Assembly (NCBI RefSeq): GCF_027484205.1
Contig: NZ_JAIXUB010000022.1
Location: 1 to 47,219, forward strand
Length of the DNA stretch: 47,219 bases
From: Flavobacterium sp.
GTDB lineage: Bacteria > Bacteroidota > Bacteroidia > Flavobacteriales > Flavobacteriaceae
Reading direction: 5' to 3'
The notes beneath the pieces were generated by a model. The model saw nothing but the letters and a program-made list of their open reading frames with translations. It was not told where the DNA came from and did not search any database. Shown here piece after piece: positions 16,376-24,243 of the stretch. Numbering within the stretch: position 1 is the stretch's first letter; every line of letters begins with the position of its first letter. A program made the position numbers and the translations under genes.

Positions 16376-17515
16376 GTTTTGATAGAATTTGTCAAGAAGA
16401 AACATTTCCTCGTTGGCCTCGGCTTGTGTAATGTGTTCGTAAATTTCCGTTTCTCTTACGCTGGAATGACCGAGAATGATTCTTAATTTTTCTATTTTTC
16501 CACCGGCTTTCAAAAATAAAGTTGCAAATGTATGTCTAGCCACGTGAAATGTTATCTTCTTATTAATGTTCAAAGCTTTCATTATATTCTTAAGTTCCCT
16601 GTTTAAATATTGGTCGCTAAATTTTTCTACAAATAAATTAGGTTCGTGGTCGATGATTAATTTGGCGGTCCTATTTAAGATCATATTTTTATCCTTGTTT
16701 CCTTTAACCAGGATAATTGAAAAATCATTGTTCATCAATTCTTCTCTGTTCAAATTTTGAACGTTTGAAATTCGCAAGCCATTCATACAGGAGAATAAAA
16801 AATAGCCAAGCACCAATTTATAGCTATGAGGTATATAGCTTGAAAAATAATAGTCCAAACATTTTTCAAGCTCACTCTCCAGTAAGTAGGTTCTGTTGCC
16901 TTTCGTATCTCCTACAAACAAATCTTTCACTTCAAAATTCAGTCTAATACCATTCTTGACAGCAATCAATAAAAATTTTTTTAGTACTGAAAAATTTGAT
17001 GCAATAGTGTTGTCTTTGTTTTTCAATGTAAATTTCAAATACTTTCTATAATCATTAAGCCATTTTATGCTAAGGTCATTGAAGCTTACATAATTATTAT
17101 ACTCTGTCAGTTTCTTCAGCACAACTTCGTAACGCTCAATTCTCGATGCGCTTACAAATGCTTTTTGTTCTGGAATAGCATTTTTAAAAAAAGCCACAAA
17201 ATTTACTCGCGATAGTTTATTTTCATATTCCTGTCTTAGCAGTTTTGGGGTTAAAGGGATTTCTGCTAATCTGTAAACTGTTTCAATACTTGTCAACTTC
17301 GCTTCGATATTTTTTAAGATCAAGTTGATATCCTCCAGTTCCTGCGAACCATTGGATAAAACACGTTGATTTTTTACGTGCCAAATATCTTTGTCCACAT
17401 AAAGGTTTAGAAATATTCTCTCGGTCAATTTGATATCGCCACCTGATATTCTTAAATAAATTGGATGTTTATCCTGGACAATTACGTCCTTTCTAATAAA
17501 AAATGTTGTCTTCAT
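16358..17515 (-). CDS. int: Tyrosine recombinase/integrase
   Basis: This 385-residue protein catalyses site-specific integration and excision. The start chosen is MKTTFFIRKD at 17515; a longer frame from 17701 lacks similarity to integrases and would span a terminator-like hairpin. The N-terminal beta region (about 1-80) is an arm-binding-like domain. A SAM-like core-binding domain follows (about 105-200), then the catalytic domain with R248 (in MNGLRISNV), K271 or a nearby Lys, H324 and R327 (HVARHT), H350 (LGHSS) and the nucleophile Y359 (IYEHI). All expected residues are present. It lies leftward downstream of the repressor. No att core was found. Confidence 0.93.
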   Translation of the reverse strand: MKTTFFIRKDVIVQDKHPIYLRISGGDIKLTERIFLNLYVDKDIWHVKNQRVLSNGSQELEDINLILKNIEAKLTSIETVYRLAEIPLTPKLLRQEYENKLSRVNFVAFFKNAIPEQKAFVSASRIERYEVVLKKLTEYNNYVSFNDLSIKWLNDYRKYLKFTLKNKDNTIASNFSVLKKFLLIAVKNGIRLNFEVKDLFVGDTKGNRTYLLESELEKCLDYYFSSYIPHSYKLVLGYFLFSCMNGLRISNVQNLNREELMNNDFSIILVKGNKDKNMILNRTAKLIIDHEPNLFVEKFSDQYLNRELKNIMKALNINKKITFHVARHTFATLFLKAGGKIEKLRIILGHSSVRETEIYEHITQAEANEEMFLLDKFYQNKKAVS

Positions 17516-17725
17516 AAACACTCGCTTTCGTTGCGTGTTTATCAGCGTGTTTAAAAAGTGGTCTGAGGCGGTTAAAATCATAGTCAATGATGTATTTAAT
17601 GAAACAAAAAAAAGCACACTACATAAGGCTTCCCAAATGTTTGTGTGCTTACACTGACTAGAAATAATTCTAAATTGTGATCCCAGAAGGATACTAAACA
17701 CATCTGATATACAGTTAGTTAATTG
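17516..17725. other. Intergenic region upstream of integrase, hairpin terminator inside
   Basis: There is no gene in 17516-17725. It holds the hairpin at 17606-17650 and the ATCAT-AGTCA-ATGAT inverted repeat near 17576-17590. Part of the 12-mer GTGTGCTTACAC (17643-17654) recurs at 19256-19267. This is where regulation of integrase expression or an att site might lie, but no att core is evident. Confidence 0.45.
17606..17650 (-). terminator. Terminator-like hairpin between repressor and integrase (leftward)
   Basis: AAGCACAC (17612-17619) pairs with GTGTGCTT (17643-17650), extended by ACAT/ATGT. On the minus strand the stem is followed by a run of 8 T (A8 on the plus strand, 17606-17613). It would stop or reduce repressor transcription into the integrase. 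Confidence 0.6.
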
Positions 17726-18025
17726 TTATACGTGACTTTCACGTGTTAATTCTTCTCTTAAATCGAGTAAAATAGCCATCGCTTTGTTAAGTTTTTGCAA
17801 CGGTTCCTCTTTAAATTCTTCTTCAGAATCCCTTATAAGCCAAATGTAATCTACATTCACTTTAGGTGAATTTACAAATGCTTTAATCATATCTCCAGAC
17901 AAGCGATCAATATTTACATTTTTATTAAATAATGTGTATGGAAAGTTAATCGCCTCTGCAAGTTCCTTTTGGCCTTTAAACCCGTTATCGGCGCAAATTT
18001 TCTCAATTTTATCTTTTAAATTCAT
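17726..18025 (-). CDS. Small HTH repressor (CI-like)
   Basis: This 99-residue protein has an N-terminal helix-turn-helix (KIEKICADNGFKGQKELAEAINFPYTLFNKNV, about residues 6-37) and a KVNVDYIWLIRD segment of the CI/Xre type. There is no peptidase domain, so it is not LexA-cleavable and needs another induction route. It is leftward, just downstream of an operator-like palindrome at 18052-18071 that stands 7 bp from its own -7-like box. It is the natural candidate for the protein that binds AATCATA-N6-TATGATT. Divergent early genes start at 18126. That it is the lysogeny repressor is inferred from this position. Confidence 0.75.
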   Translation of the reverse strand: MNLKDKIEKICADNGFKGQKELAEAINFPYTLFNKNVNIDRLSGDMIKAFVNSPKVNVDYIWLIRDSEEEFKEEPLQKLNKAMAILLDLREELTRESHV

Positions 18026-18036
18026 TTAGAACGTTT

Positions 18037-18071
18037 CTAAATTAATACTCAAATCATATTTTTATATGATT
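18037..18071 (-). promoter_or_regulatory. Operator site B1 and repressor promoter
   Basis: AATCATATTTTTATATGATT at 18052-18071 is a perfect palindrome in its arms, the same 20 bp as site C at 29844. Reading leftward, 7 bp separate it from TAATTTAG (18044-18037), one mismatch from TAnnTTTG. The start of the repressor gene (18025) is 11 nt further. This fits autoregulation. Confidence 0.65.
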
Positions 18072-18074
18072 TTA

Positions 18075-18107
18075 TTTGTTTTAAATCATACTTATTTACT
18101 ATTTTCG
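18075..18107 (+). promoter_or_regulatory. Early rightward promoter with second operator-like site B2
   Basis: TTTG (18075-18078), 21 bp, TATTTTCG (18100-18107) is close to the Bacteroidota consensus TTTG-N19-21-TAnnTTTG. AATCATA-CTTATT-TACTATT (18084-18103), a degenerate copy of the operator, covers its spacer and overlaps the -7 box. Its start is 32 bp from that of site B1, about three helical turns. Confidence 0.5.
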
Positions 18108-18125
18108 TGATGTAAAAAATAATAT

Positions 18126-18401
18126 ATGTCAAAGATAATAGAAAAAAAGAAACAAAACGATGTGCATTCGCATATTGATAGAGCCTACTCGATTATCGAA
18201 GGTAATCTTCCAAGAAATTACGTTGAAAAAGTCTATGAAATTTTGAAAGATGATAAGACTTTGACAGACGGCATAATTCGCAATACTAAAAATCGTGTTC
18301 ACCAGTATCCTTCCTCAAGAATTAATGTACTTAATGCTCTTGTGCAAATTTCTAAGGATTATGCAGTTGAGCTTGAAAAATTAGAACAATTAACTAAATA
18401 A
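18126..18401 (+). CDS. Early protein, possible regulator, unknown
   Basis: This 91-residue helical protein is the first gene right of the repressor and divergent from it, the place of Cro-like or antirepressor genes. A NYVEKVYEILKDDKTLTDGII stretch and a basic N-terminus (SKIIEKKKQNDVHSHI) are visible, but no standard HTH motif. Its promoter appears covered by operator-like B2, so it would be switched on upon induction. No family is recognised. Confidence 0.55.
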   Translation: MSKIIEKKKQNDVHSHIDRAYSIIEGNLPRNYVEKVYEILKDDKTLTDGIIRNTKNRVHQYPSSRINVLNALVQISKDYAVELEKLEQLTK

Positions 18402-18413
18402 ATAAAAATCGCC

Positions 18414-18974
18414 ATGTACAGTTCAAAAAACTTATTACCAGGAATGGTAGACGGAAATGTGGAAATTTTCGTCGAAAAAAATGATTTAAAAGCTTTGATG
18501 GATGGGAAAGTAATTCCATTTGCTCAACTTCCTTTTACAACAATTGCTCTTTTGAAAGAGGAAATGTATAAGGATAATGATGTATTGATAGCGTTATTCG
18601 ATATGCATCCTAGATCCGAAATGAAAAGAATCGAACAATTTGCAAAATGCAGATTGGGAGGTTTAGATTTTGCTCCGGATATCGTTGATGGTTCATTACA
18701 AGATGGTGAGTTCTGGGATTGCCCAAACCGTGGAACTTGTCCGCACGAAGGTATACTCTGTAAACTTCCTGTAATCAATGGTAAACGTCTTGAAAAAAAA
18801 GAGGTGAACATTTTACAATTAACTTCTACGGATATGACTAATGAAGTTATTGCAGAAACTCTTGATGTTTCTCTAGGGTTATTGCACAAGCTTAAAAAGA
18901 ATTTGTATGCAGCACTTCGCATCCAAACTAAACAAGAAGGAACTCTATTAGCTAAATTTTTCAATCTTATTTAA
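18414..18974 (+). CDS. LuxR-type HTH regulator with Cys cluster
   Basis: This 186-residue protein joins an N-terminal domain to a C-terminal HTH of the LuxR/GerE type (LTSTDMTNEVIAETLDVSLGLLHKLKKNLYAAL, about 137-169). The middle has a cysteine cluster, CPNRGTCPHEGILC (about residues 103-116), with a further C near 79 and H110, a possible zinc or Fe-S site. I recall such Cys-HTH proteins as early regulators in Bacteroidota phages. It sits in the early operon right after the switch region, so it may activate early or late genes, for example through the late motif. This is inference. Confidence 0.65.
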   Translation: MYSSKNLLPGMVDGNVEIFVEKNDLKALMDGKVIPFAQLPFTTIALLKEEMYKDNDVLIALFDMHPRSEMKRIEQFAKCRLGGLDFAPDIVDGSLQDGEFWDCPNRGTCPHEGILCKLPVINGKRLEKKEVNILQLTSTDMTNEVIAETLDVSLGLLHKLKKNLYAALRIQTKQEGTLLAKFFNLI

Positions 18975-18975
18975 A

Positions 18976-19230
18976 ATGAACCTACAGCAAAAATATGAGC
19001 AGGCAATGTCTGCTAAAGGAGAAGCGATGCTTCAAATTTTAGCTAATTTAACTTCAGCAGAGCAAAAATATATTAATGCAAAAATTATAGTGCAATATCT
19101 AGAAGAGGATTTAGAAAGATATAATCCAGACCATCCTTGGAGAGATGCACTTTACATAAAAAAACAGATTTACGATTGGACAGAAATCATTCAACAATTA
19201 GAATCTCAATTGCATTTAGCCCAGTGCTAG
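18976..19230 (+). CDS. Small early coiled-coil protein
   Basis: This 84-residue protein, helical throughout, starts 1 nt after the previous gene. It is not recognised. The sequence is acidic and coiled-coil-like, typical of small early proteins that modulate host functions. Confidence 0.5.
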   Translation: MNLQQKYEQAMSAKGEAMLQILANLTSAEQKYINAKIIVQYLEEDLERYNPDHPWRDALYIKKQIYDWTEIIQQLESQLHLAQC

Positions 19231-19254
19231 ATAATACGTTCTTACCCATTCTTT

Positions 19255-19268
19255 CGTGTGCTTACACG
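19255..19268. repeat. Short hairpin CGTGTGCTTACACG
   Basis: CGTGT and ACACG pair around GCTT. The central 12-mer GTGTGCTTACAC (19256-19267) also lies at 17643-17654. Significance unknown. Confidence 0.4.
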
Positions 19269-19282
19269 ACTTTTTAAAACTT

Positions 19283-19315
19283 GAAAGCCACAGCATTGTG
19301 AGCGTTGTGGCTTTC
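19283..19315 (+). terminator. Hairpin, terminator or attenuator in early operon
   Basis: GAAAGCCACA (19283-19292) and TGTGGCTTTC (19306-19315) form a perfect 10-bp stem, followed by only TTT and then A8. It may be a weak terminator or a processing site before the gene at 19333. Confidence 0.55.
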
Positions 19316-19332
19316 TTTAAAAAAAAAATGAT

Positions 19333-19524
19333 ATGCCGAACCTCGAAATATATCACGGTGATAGAATAGTTAATCGAATAGACATTAATTCAGTTAGTCA
19401 GGCCAAGGAATATGCTAAAAAAAATTCAGAACCTAACGACCAAAAAACCTTTGTCTATTCAACAGTAAATACTGAAAAGATGATAGAAAATACAATGATT
19501 ATAAAAAGACCACACTATGGATAA
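19333..19524 (+). CDS. 63-residue protein, unknown
   Basis: This short protein was read from the ATG at 19333, 18 nt after a hairpin; an out-of-frame ATG lies at 19328. It is mixed alpha/beta with NSVSQAKEYAKKNSEPNDQKTF. It overlaps the next gene by 8 nt. It is not recognised, but packing in the primase operon supports expression. Confidence 0.5.
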   Translation: MPNLEIYHGDRIVNRIDINSVSQAKEYAKKNSEPNDQKTFVYSTVNTEKMIENTMIIKRPHYG

Positions 19525-19708
19525 TTCAGTCAATGAAATTCAAAACCAAATTCATCAGTTAGAAGCTGCTATCAAACAAATGGAAAATCACGAGCTATTT
19601 AATGATATGGAAAAGCGCGACAGAATTAAAGAATACAATATCAAACTTGAGGAATTGTATTTAAAGAAAGCAAAAAACATTGAAGTAAACGAAGAAAAAC
19701 AAGTATAA
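19517..19708 (+). CDS. 63-residue coiled-coil protein, unknown
   Basis: The sequence is almost entirely a charged coiled coil (QIHQLEAAIKQMEN; RIKEYNIKLEELYLKKAKN). It ends 3 nt before the primase start, so it is probably co-translated with it. It may be a small accessory of replication, but this is only position. Confidence 0.5.
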   Translation: MDNSVNEIQNQIHQLEAAIKQMENHELFNDMEKRDRIKEYNIKLEELYLKKAKNIEVNEEKQV

Positions 19709-19711
19709 AAA

Positions 19712-22700
19712 ATGGGTTACATAAAAGAATCTTGTAAAGATAAAATACTTGAAGCTATCCATATTCAGGAAGTTATTGGTGAGTTTGTCGAATTAAAACG
19801 TGCTGGTGCAAACTTCAAAGGATTTTCTCCATTTTCTGATGAAAGAAGCCCTTCGTTTATGGTTTCTCCTGCTAAGCAAATATTCAAATGTTATTCTACT
19901 GGAAAAGGTGGTAATGCAATTTCATTTTTAATGGAAAAAGGGATGTCATATCCAGAGGCATTAGAGTACGTTGCTAAAAAATATAACATTCAAATTGAAT
20001 ATGAAGCTGTCGAGTTTTCAGAAAAAAAAGTAAAGCAGCTTGAAGAGAAAGACAAGCTTCGTAAAGTTTTAAAATTAGTACACGATTTATATGTCGAACA
20101 ATATCATAATAGTACACCTGAACATCTATGCAGAAAGGAAGTTGAAGGCAATAGAGAATATAAAAAAGGAAAAATCATCGATTGGGGCATTGGTTTTGCT
20201 CCGGATAATTTTCTTTTTGATAAACTTATATCTTCAGGATATCAAAAAGAAGGCGAAGCTCTAGGTTTAATTCACGTTTCAGAAAAAGGAAATAAGTTTG
20301 ATAAATATTCTAATCGTGTTATATATCCAATACACGATAGAAACGGATTGCTTATTGGCTTAGCTGGTAGAGATATCACAGATAGCTCCAAGATGGGCAA
20401 ATGGATAAATCCTCCAGTTAATGCTGAGAATATACTATACAATAAATCTCGCGTTTGGTTTGGATTGCATAAAGCCAAAATGGAAATGCGTCGCAAAAGT
20501 GAAGTATTTATCGTAGAAGGTTATAATGATGTAATTGCATTTCAGAGCTACGGCGTTGAAAATACAGTAGCGCCTTGCGGAACTGCAATTACTGAAGAGC
20601 AAATAAATGAACTTAAAAAATACTGCGAAAAAGTAATTTTTTGTATGGATCCTGATAAAGCAGGAATGGCAGCAGTATTAAAGCACATTCCAAAATTTAT
20701 CAAGCAAGGATTTAGAGTTGATGTTCTAACTCTTGATTTAGATCCTGATGATTTTGTTAGGAAATATCACGATGTGATTGCTCTTTGTGGTCTTTATGAT
20801 ATGGTCACTGTTCCAGGAGTTCGAGTGGATGGGTTTCAATTATTGATAAATGAGTACATCAGAAAAGACTATCATCAATTAGAGTTAGAACTAAAGAAAG
20901 AATCTGAAATACTTAGCCAGTTAGAAGTAAAATTTAAAAATGATAAGCAAAATTTACTAAATGAAGCTACAGAAATTGAAGGAGATTTACTTCAGGCAAA
21001 AAGCCTTTTAAAAGAAATTGAGTTAGCAACTGGAAAAAAATCAGACCAATATTTAGAACAAAGTAAAACTACTACTACTCTAAAGGCAAAACTAGATAGC
21101 AAAAAGCATAAACTTAAAAACTTTGAGGAACCTTTGGAGCTGAAGCAACAAAGAGATTTGGTTTATTTAATTAAATTAAACTTTGATAATGCATTTAAGA
21201 ATTCAGAATTAAGAAGATCTGTTGGTGCTAAGCATTTATCCAGTTTAATAATTGACGTGAAAGACAACGCGTTTTTTGAAATTTATTTCAATTGGATCGC
21301 TACAGAGGCGAAAGTTTTAAAGTCGACTTTAAATAGCTGGATAAAAGAGTTCAGGTCACAAAATGAAGATATTGAAGAGCCAGAGTATGATATCGAGTAC
21401 GAGCTCCCAAAAAGTGTAAAAATTCCTTTTAAAGATTTGGAAAGCGATATCAAACATTATGGAATGTTTATGGCCAATAATCAAATTTGGATGTCACTTC
21501 CTGAAGGCCGTGATGGAAAGGTATATTTCAATTCAATGTCAAATTTTGAGATTGAAATTTTACAACATATGCAAGATGAGAAGTTTCCAATGAAACTAAT
21601 CAGAATTAAAAATGTTCACGGATTAGAGAAGATTTTTGATACACAATCAGAAAACCTGAACACACCGCAGGCATTTGATAATACTGTAACAGGTCACGGA
21701 AATTTTAGATTTGATGGCAATCGCTCCGATTTACTTCAGCTGCGTACATTTCTATTTGATAAAATGGGTAATGGTAGAAAGATTGATGTTCTTGGATGGC
21801 AACCTGATGGGAAATTTTTCGCGTGGAATAATAAAATTACAACTGAAATTGGTGGAGACATACCAATGAATGAGCACGGAATATTTATTAAAGACGATGT
21901 TCATTATTACATTCCTTCAGCTAATCAAATTTATAAAAATAATTCTTTTAAATATGATGCTCAGAAGCGTTTTAGAGTAATTCAAAACACGGTTTCTTTC
22001 GAGGTATTTTCTTTAAAAGTAAAAGAAGTTCATCGTGATCATGCAATTTCTGCATTACTTTTTGGAATAGCTTCAATATTTCAAGATATCGTCGTAGAAA
22101 AATTAAGCAATTTTCCAATTCTGTTTTTTTATGGTCCTGGTTCTTCAGGTAAAGATGAACTGTCAGCAATTGTACAGAGCTTCACTGGTGTTCCGCAAAC
22201 CGCCATTAACTTAGAAGGTCAGGTTTCTACAATCAAAGCACAGGTGCGAGAATTTGCGCAGTTTAGAAACGGAATTTCCCAATTATCAGAATATAAAGCA
22301 GGTAATCCACAGCTAGATGGTATGCTAAAGGCATTATGGGACAGACGTGGTTACAAGCGTGGAAACCTTGAGAGTCACGTAGGAACCGAGAGCATTCCTA
22401 TTGAGAGCTCCGCGATACTAACAGGTAATCAATTCCCAAATGAAGAGCCTTTGATTCTTCGGTTAATTTGGAACGAAATGACGAAAAATGAATTTAATCC
22501 TGATGAAATGAAAGCTTTTGACGAACTAAGAGATATGAGGGAGAAAGGTGTTTCCGGATATTCGGATATGTTCCTAGCACATAGAATACACTTTCAAGAA
22601 AATTTCGAAAAAGAACAACGTAGTTGGAAGGGAATTCTTCAGGAGTTATTTCCTGAAGCGAAAAGTAGAATTATATCTAACTTATCTATACTATCATCGG

Positions 22701-23272
22701 TATACAGTATGTTCAAAGATAAGGTAAATTTTCCATTTACACAAGAAGAAATGATACAACATTTTAGAAAAGGAATCGATCAACAAATTAGAAAAATCAA
22801 TTCAGCTTCTATTCTTAATCGTTTCTGGGATTGTTTTATCGCTGCTCTTCGTGGTCAAAAAGAACAACGTCTGCAAGTTAATTACATAGTCACCATAAAA
22901 GCGAATAATTTATATATGAATTGGTCACATACATATAATAGAATTCAGTTAGAATGGATCACAAGGTATAAAGAACTTGCTCCAACGAAGCCAGTAATTA
23001 GAGAACAACTTGAAAAGTCCGGTTGTTTTATCGAAGATTTAAAAGTATTCTCATTTGACGAAGGTCGTGATGCAAACAGAACTTCAGCAATGGTTATCAA
23101 TTTGAATGCTTTGTCTGAAGAAATTAAACAGGATATTATTGGCTCAGTTATGTATCAGATAAATGAAGGCACATTCTTCGAGAATACACATAAACCGAAG
23201 GAGCCTAATGGGCAGGAAGCACTCCCTTTAGATGGTCTTCCCACCGAAATCGGCGACGACAATCCTTTTTGA
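19712..23272 (+). CDS. Primase-ATPase fusion (DnaG/Toprim plus helicase-like)
   Basis: This 1186-residue replication protein has three parts. Residues 1-95 resemble the DnaG zinc-binding domain (FKGFSPFSDERSPSFMVSPAKQIFKC, GKGGN), but the zinc ligands are S39, S42, C60 and T63, so three of four are missing. Residues about 150-370 are a DnaG RNA-polymerase/Toprim fold (VEGYNDV with E269; MDPDKAG with D313 and D315). A coiled-coil linker (about 380-480) leads to a C-terminal ATPase with Walker A GPGSSGKDEL near residue 810 and a following SEYKAGNPQLDG segment, resembling SF3 or DUF927-type helicases. It probably primes and unwinds at the nearby repeat cluster. I recall that chromosomal DnaG of Flavobacteriia also lacks these ligands, which supports the host assignment. 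Confidence 0.85.
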   Translation: MGYIKESCKDKILEAIHIQEVIGEFVELKRAGANFKGFSPFSDERSPSFMVSPAKQIFKCYSTGKGGNAISFLMEKGMSYPEALEYVAKKYNIQIEYEAVEFSEKKVKQLEEKDKLRKVLKLVHDLYVEQYHNSTPEHLCRKEVEGNREYKKGKIIDWGIGFAPDNFLFDKLISSGYQKEGEALGLIHVSEKGNKFDKYSNRVIYPIHDRNGLLIGLAGRDITDSSKMGKWINPPVNAENILYNKSRVWFGLHKAKMEMRRKSEVFIVEGYNDVIAFQSYGVENTVAPCGTAITEEQINELKKYCEKVIFCMDPDKAGMAAVLKHIPKFIKQGFRVDVLTLDLDPDDFVRKYHDVIALCGLYDMVTVPGVRVDGFQLLINEYIRKDYHQLELELKKESEILSQLEVKFKNDKQNLLNEATEIEGDLLQAKSLLKEIELATGKKSDQYLEQSKTTTTLKAKLDSKKHKLKNFEEPLELKQQRDLVYLIKLNFDNAFKNSELRRSVGAKHLSSLIIDVKDNAFFEIYFNWIATEAKVLKSTLNSWIKEFRSQNEDIEEPEYDIEYELPKSVKIPFKDLESDIKHYGMFMANNQIWMSLPEGRDGKVYFNSMSNFEIEILQHMQDEKFPMKLIRIKNVHGLEKIFDTQSENLNTPQAFDNTVTGHGNFRFDGNRSDLLQLRTFLFDKMGNGRKIDVLGWQPDGKFFAWNNKITTEIGGDIPMNEHGIFIKDDVHYYIPSANQIYKNNSFKYDAQKRFRVIQNTVSFEVFSLKVKEVHRDHAISALLFGIASIFQDIVVEKLSNFPILFFYGPGSSGKDELSAIVQSFTGVPQTAINLEGQVSTIKAQVREFAQFRNGISQLSEYKAGNPQLDGMLKALWDRRGYKRGNLESHVGTESIPIESSAILTGNQFPNEEPLILRLIWNEMTKNEFNPDEMKAFDELRDMREKGVSGYSDMFLAHRIHFQENFEKEQRSWKGILQELFPEAKSRIISNLSILSSVYSMFKDKVNFPFTQEEMIQHFRKGIDQQIRKINSASILNRFWDCFIAALRGQKEQRLQVNYIVTIKANNLYMNWSHTYNRIQLEWITRYKELAPTKPVIREQLEKSGCFIEDLKVFSFDEGRDANRTSAMVINLNALSEEIKQDIIGSVMYQINEGTFFENTHKPKEPNGQEALPLDGLPTEIGDDNPF

Positions 23273-23552
23273 TTTTTTTTTCCCTGCAACCCATTATAAA
23301 AAAATAATTAATAAAAGATGTGGAAACACTACAAAAAACTTCTCGACATTCTCAACATATATAAGTTAATGAGAATCAGTTTTTTAAAGTAGTGAAAATG
23401 TTGAGAATGTTGTAGAAGGTTGAGAAAGAAATACATTTTTCTGCAACATTCTCAACATAAAAAGATATAACTAACTGATTTTCAATTAGTGAGAAGTCGA
23501 GAAGTTGAGAAGCTGATTTTAATATAAATAGAAGTCAAAAAAAAAATTCAAT
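23273..23552. other. Candidate replication origin with iteron-like repeats
   Basis: This noncoding stretch after the primase holds repeats of one motif in both orientations: TTCTCGACATTCTCAACAT as a tandem pair (23340-23358), ATGTTGAGAATGTTG (23398-23412), its exact reverse complement CAACATTCTCAACAT (23444-23458), and the tandem GTGAGAA-GTCGAGAA-GTTGAGAA (23489-23511). The 15-bp arms at 23398 and 23444 can form a hairpin. GAGAATCAGTT (23371-23381) faces AACTGATTTTC further on, with one mismatch. Such arrays by a primase-helicase are typical of phage origins. Origin function is inferred. Confidence 0.55.
23398..23458. repeat. 15-bp perfect inverted repeat with 31-nt loop
   Basis: ATGTTGAGAATGTTG and CAACATTCTCAACAT are exact reverse complements. 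The core also occurs at 23346-23358 in direct orientation with the second arm. It belongs to the candidate origin. Confidence 0.7.
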
Positions 23553-23735
23553 ATGGACTCAAAAAAAATTGATTTAGAGATTTTTAATCAAATTCAAACG
23601 ATGGCGGAATTTGAAAATATATGCGCTAACTATAATTTTCTTATAGTAAATAATCTTATTCCAGAATGTGGATTCGTGAGAGTTCTAGCAACAATGACCT
23701 TCAGAAAATTAATACGAGTAAGTAATGGAGACTAA
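23553..23735 (+). CDS. 60-residue protein, unknown
   Basis: This small protein starts after the repeat cluster and overlaps the next gene by 11 nt. It is helical with one Cys pair (ENICANYNF, PECGF). It is not recognised. Confidence 0.45.
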   Translation: MDSKKIDLEIFNQIQTMAEFENICANYNFLIVNNLIPECGFVRVLATMTFRKLIRVSNGD

Positions 23736-24243
23736 ATATTATTCAATCCGCGGCACTTTGGCCAGATGCTATAAAGAAGATTTTCTTCGAAATGGCAAGA
23801 TAATAGAGAATGCGACATACTATATTAAGGATGAAAGCACCTTTCAATTCAAAGGTAGATATGTAATAAATTCAATTTATTACAATGAGGTTACTCCTGG
23901 AGACGATTTATTGACCGAAAAATACTATTTGGATCAAATTGATTATTTGGTTTCCAGAAGTTTAGTTTTTAAGCTTCAAGAAAATTATGACAGTTTGAAG
24001 TTCAATTTCAATTTATACCTGCAAACTGCTACAGAATTTGATGTTTTTTATGGTTCTACAAATCATATGATTTTGAACACAACCTACTACTGTATCACGC
24101 CACAAAACCAAATCTTAGGACCATTTATGATTAAAGAAAATCATTCCGGTGAAAAATTTAGAGAATGGTTGGTTAAAGGATTGCTCTTGGTTCCTACCAA
24201 AAAACAAACATTTGAACCTTTTAAAATTGCTGCAGCATCGTGA
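23725..24243 (+). CDS. Early protein, unknown
   Basis: This 172-residue beta-rich protein contains many Tyr and Phe residues (ATYYIKDEST, NTTYYCITPQNQILGPFMI). It overlaps the previous gene by 11 nt and the next by 4 nt (GTGA). It may be a host-takeover or replication accessory. No family is recognised. Confidence 0.5.
   Translation: METKYYSIRGTLARCYKEDFLRNGKIIENATYYIKDESTFQFKGRYVINSIYYNEVTPGDDLLTEKYYLDQIDYLVSRSLVFKLQENYDSLKFNFNLYLQTATEFDVFYGSTNHMILNTTYYCITPQNQILGPFMIKENHSGEKFREWLVKGLLLVPTKKQTFEPFKIAAAS

Noticed and set aside
17576..17590. ATCAT-AGTCA-ATGAT upstream of integrase as an operator
   Set aside because: The spacing between half-sites differs from the AATCATA-N6-TATGATT sites and there is no -7 box at 7 bp.
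17516..17701. N-terminal extension of the integrase by 62 residues
   Set aside because: The extension would span a terminator-like hairpin and has no integrase similarity; MKTTFFIRKD is the normal start.
24061..24072. AATCATATGATT as another operator
   Set aside because: The half-sites abut without the 6-bp spacer and lie within a coding region, so the geometry does not match.
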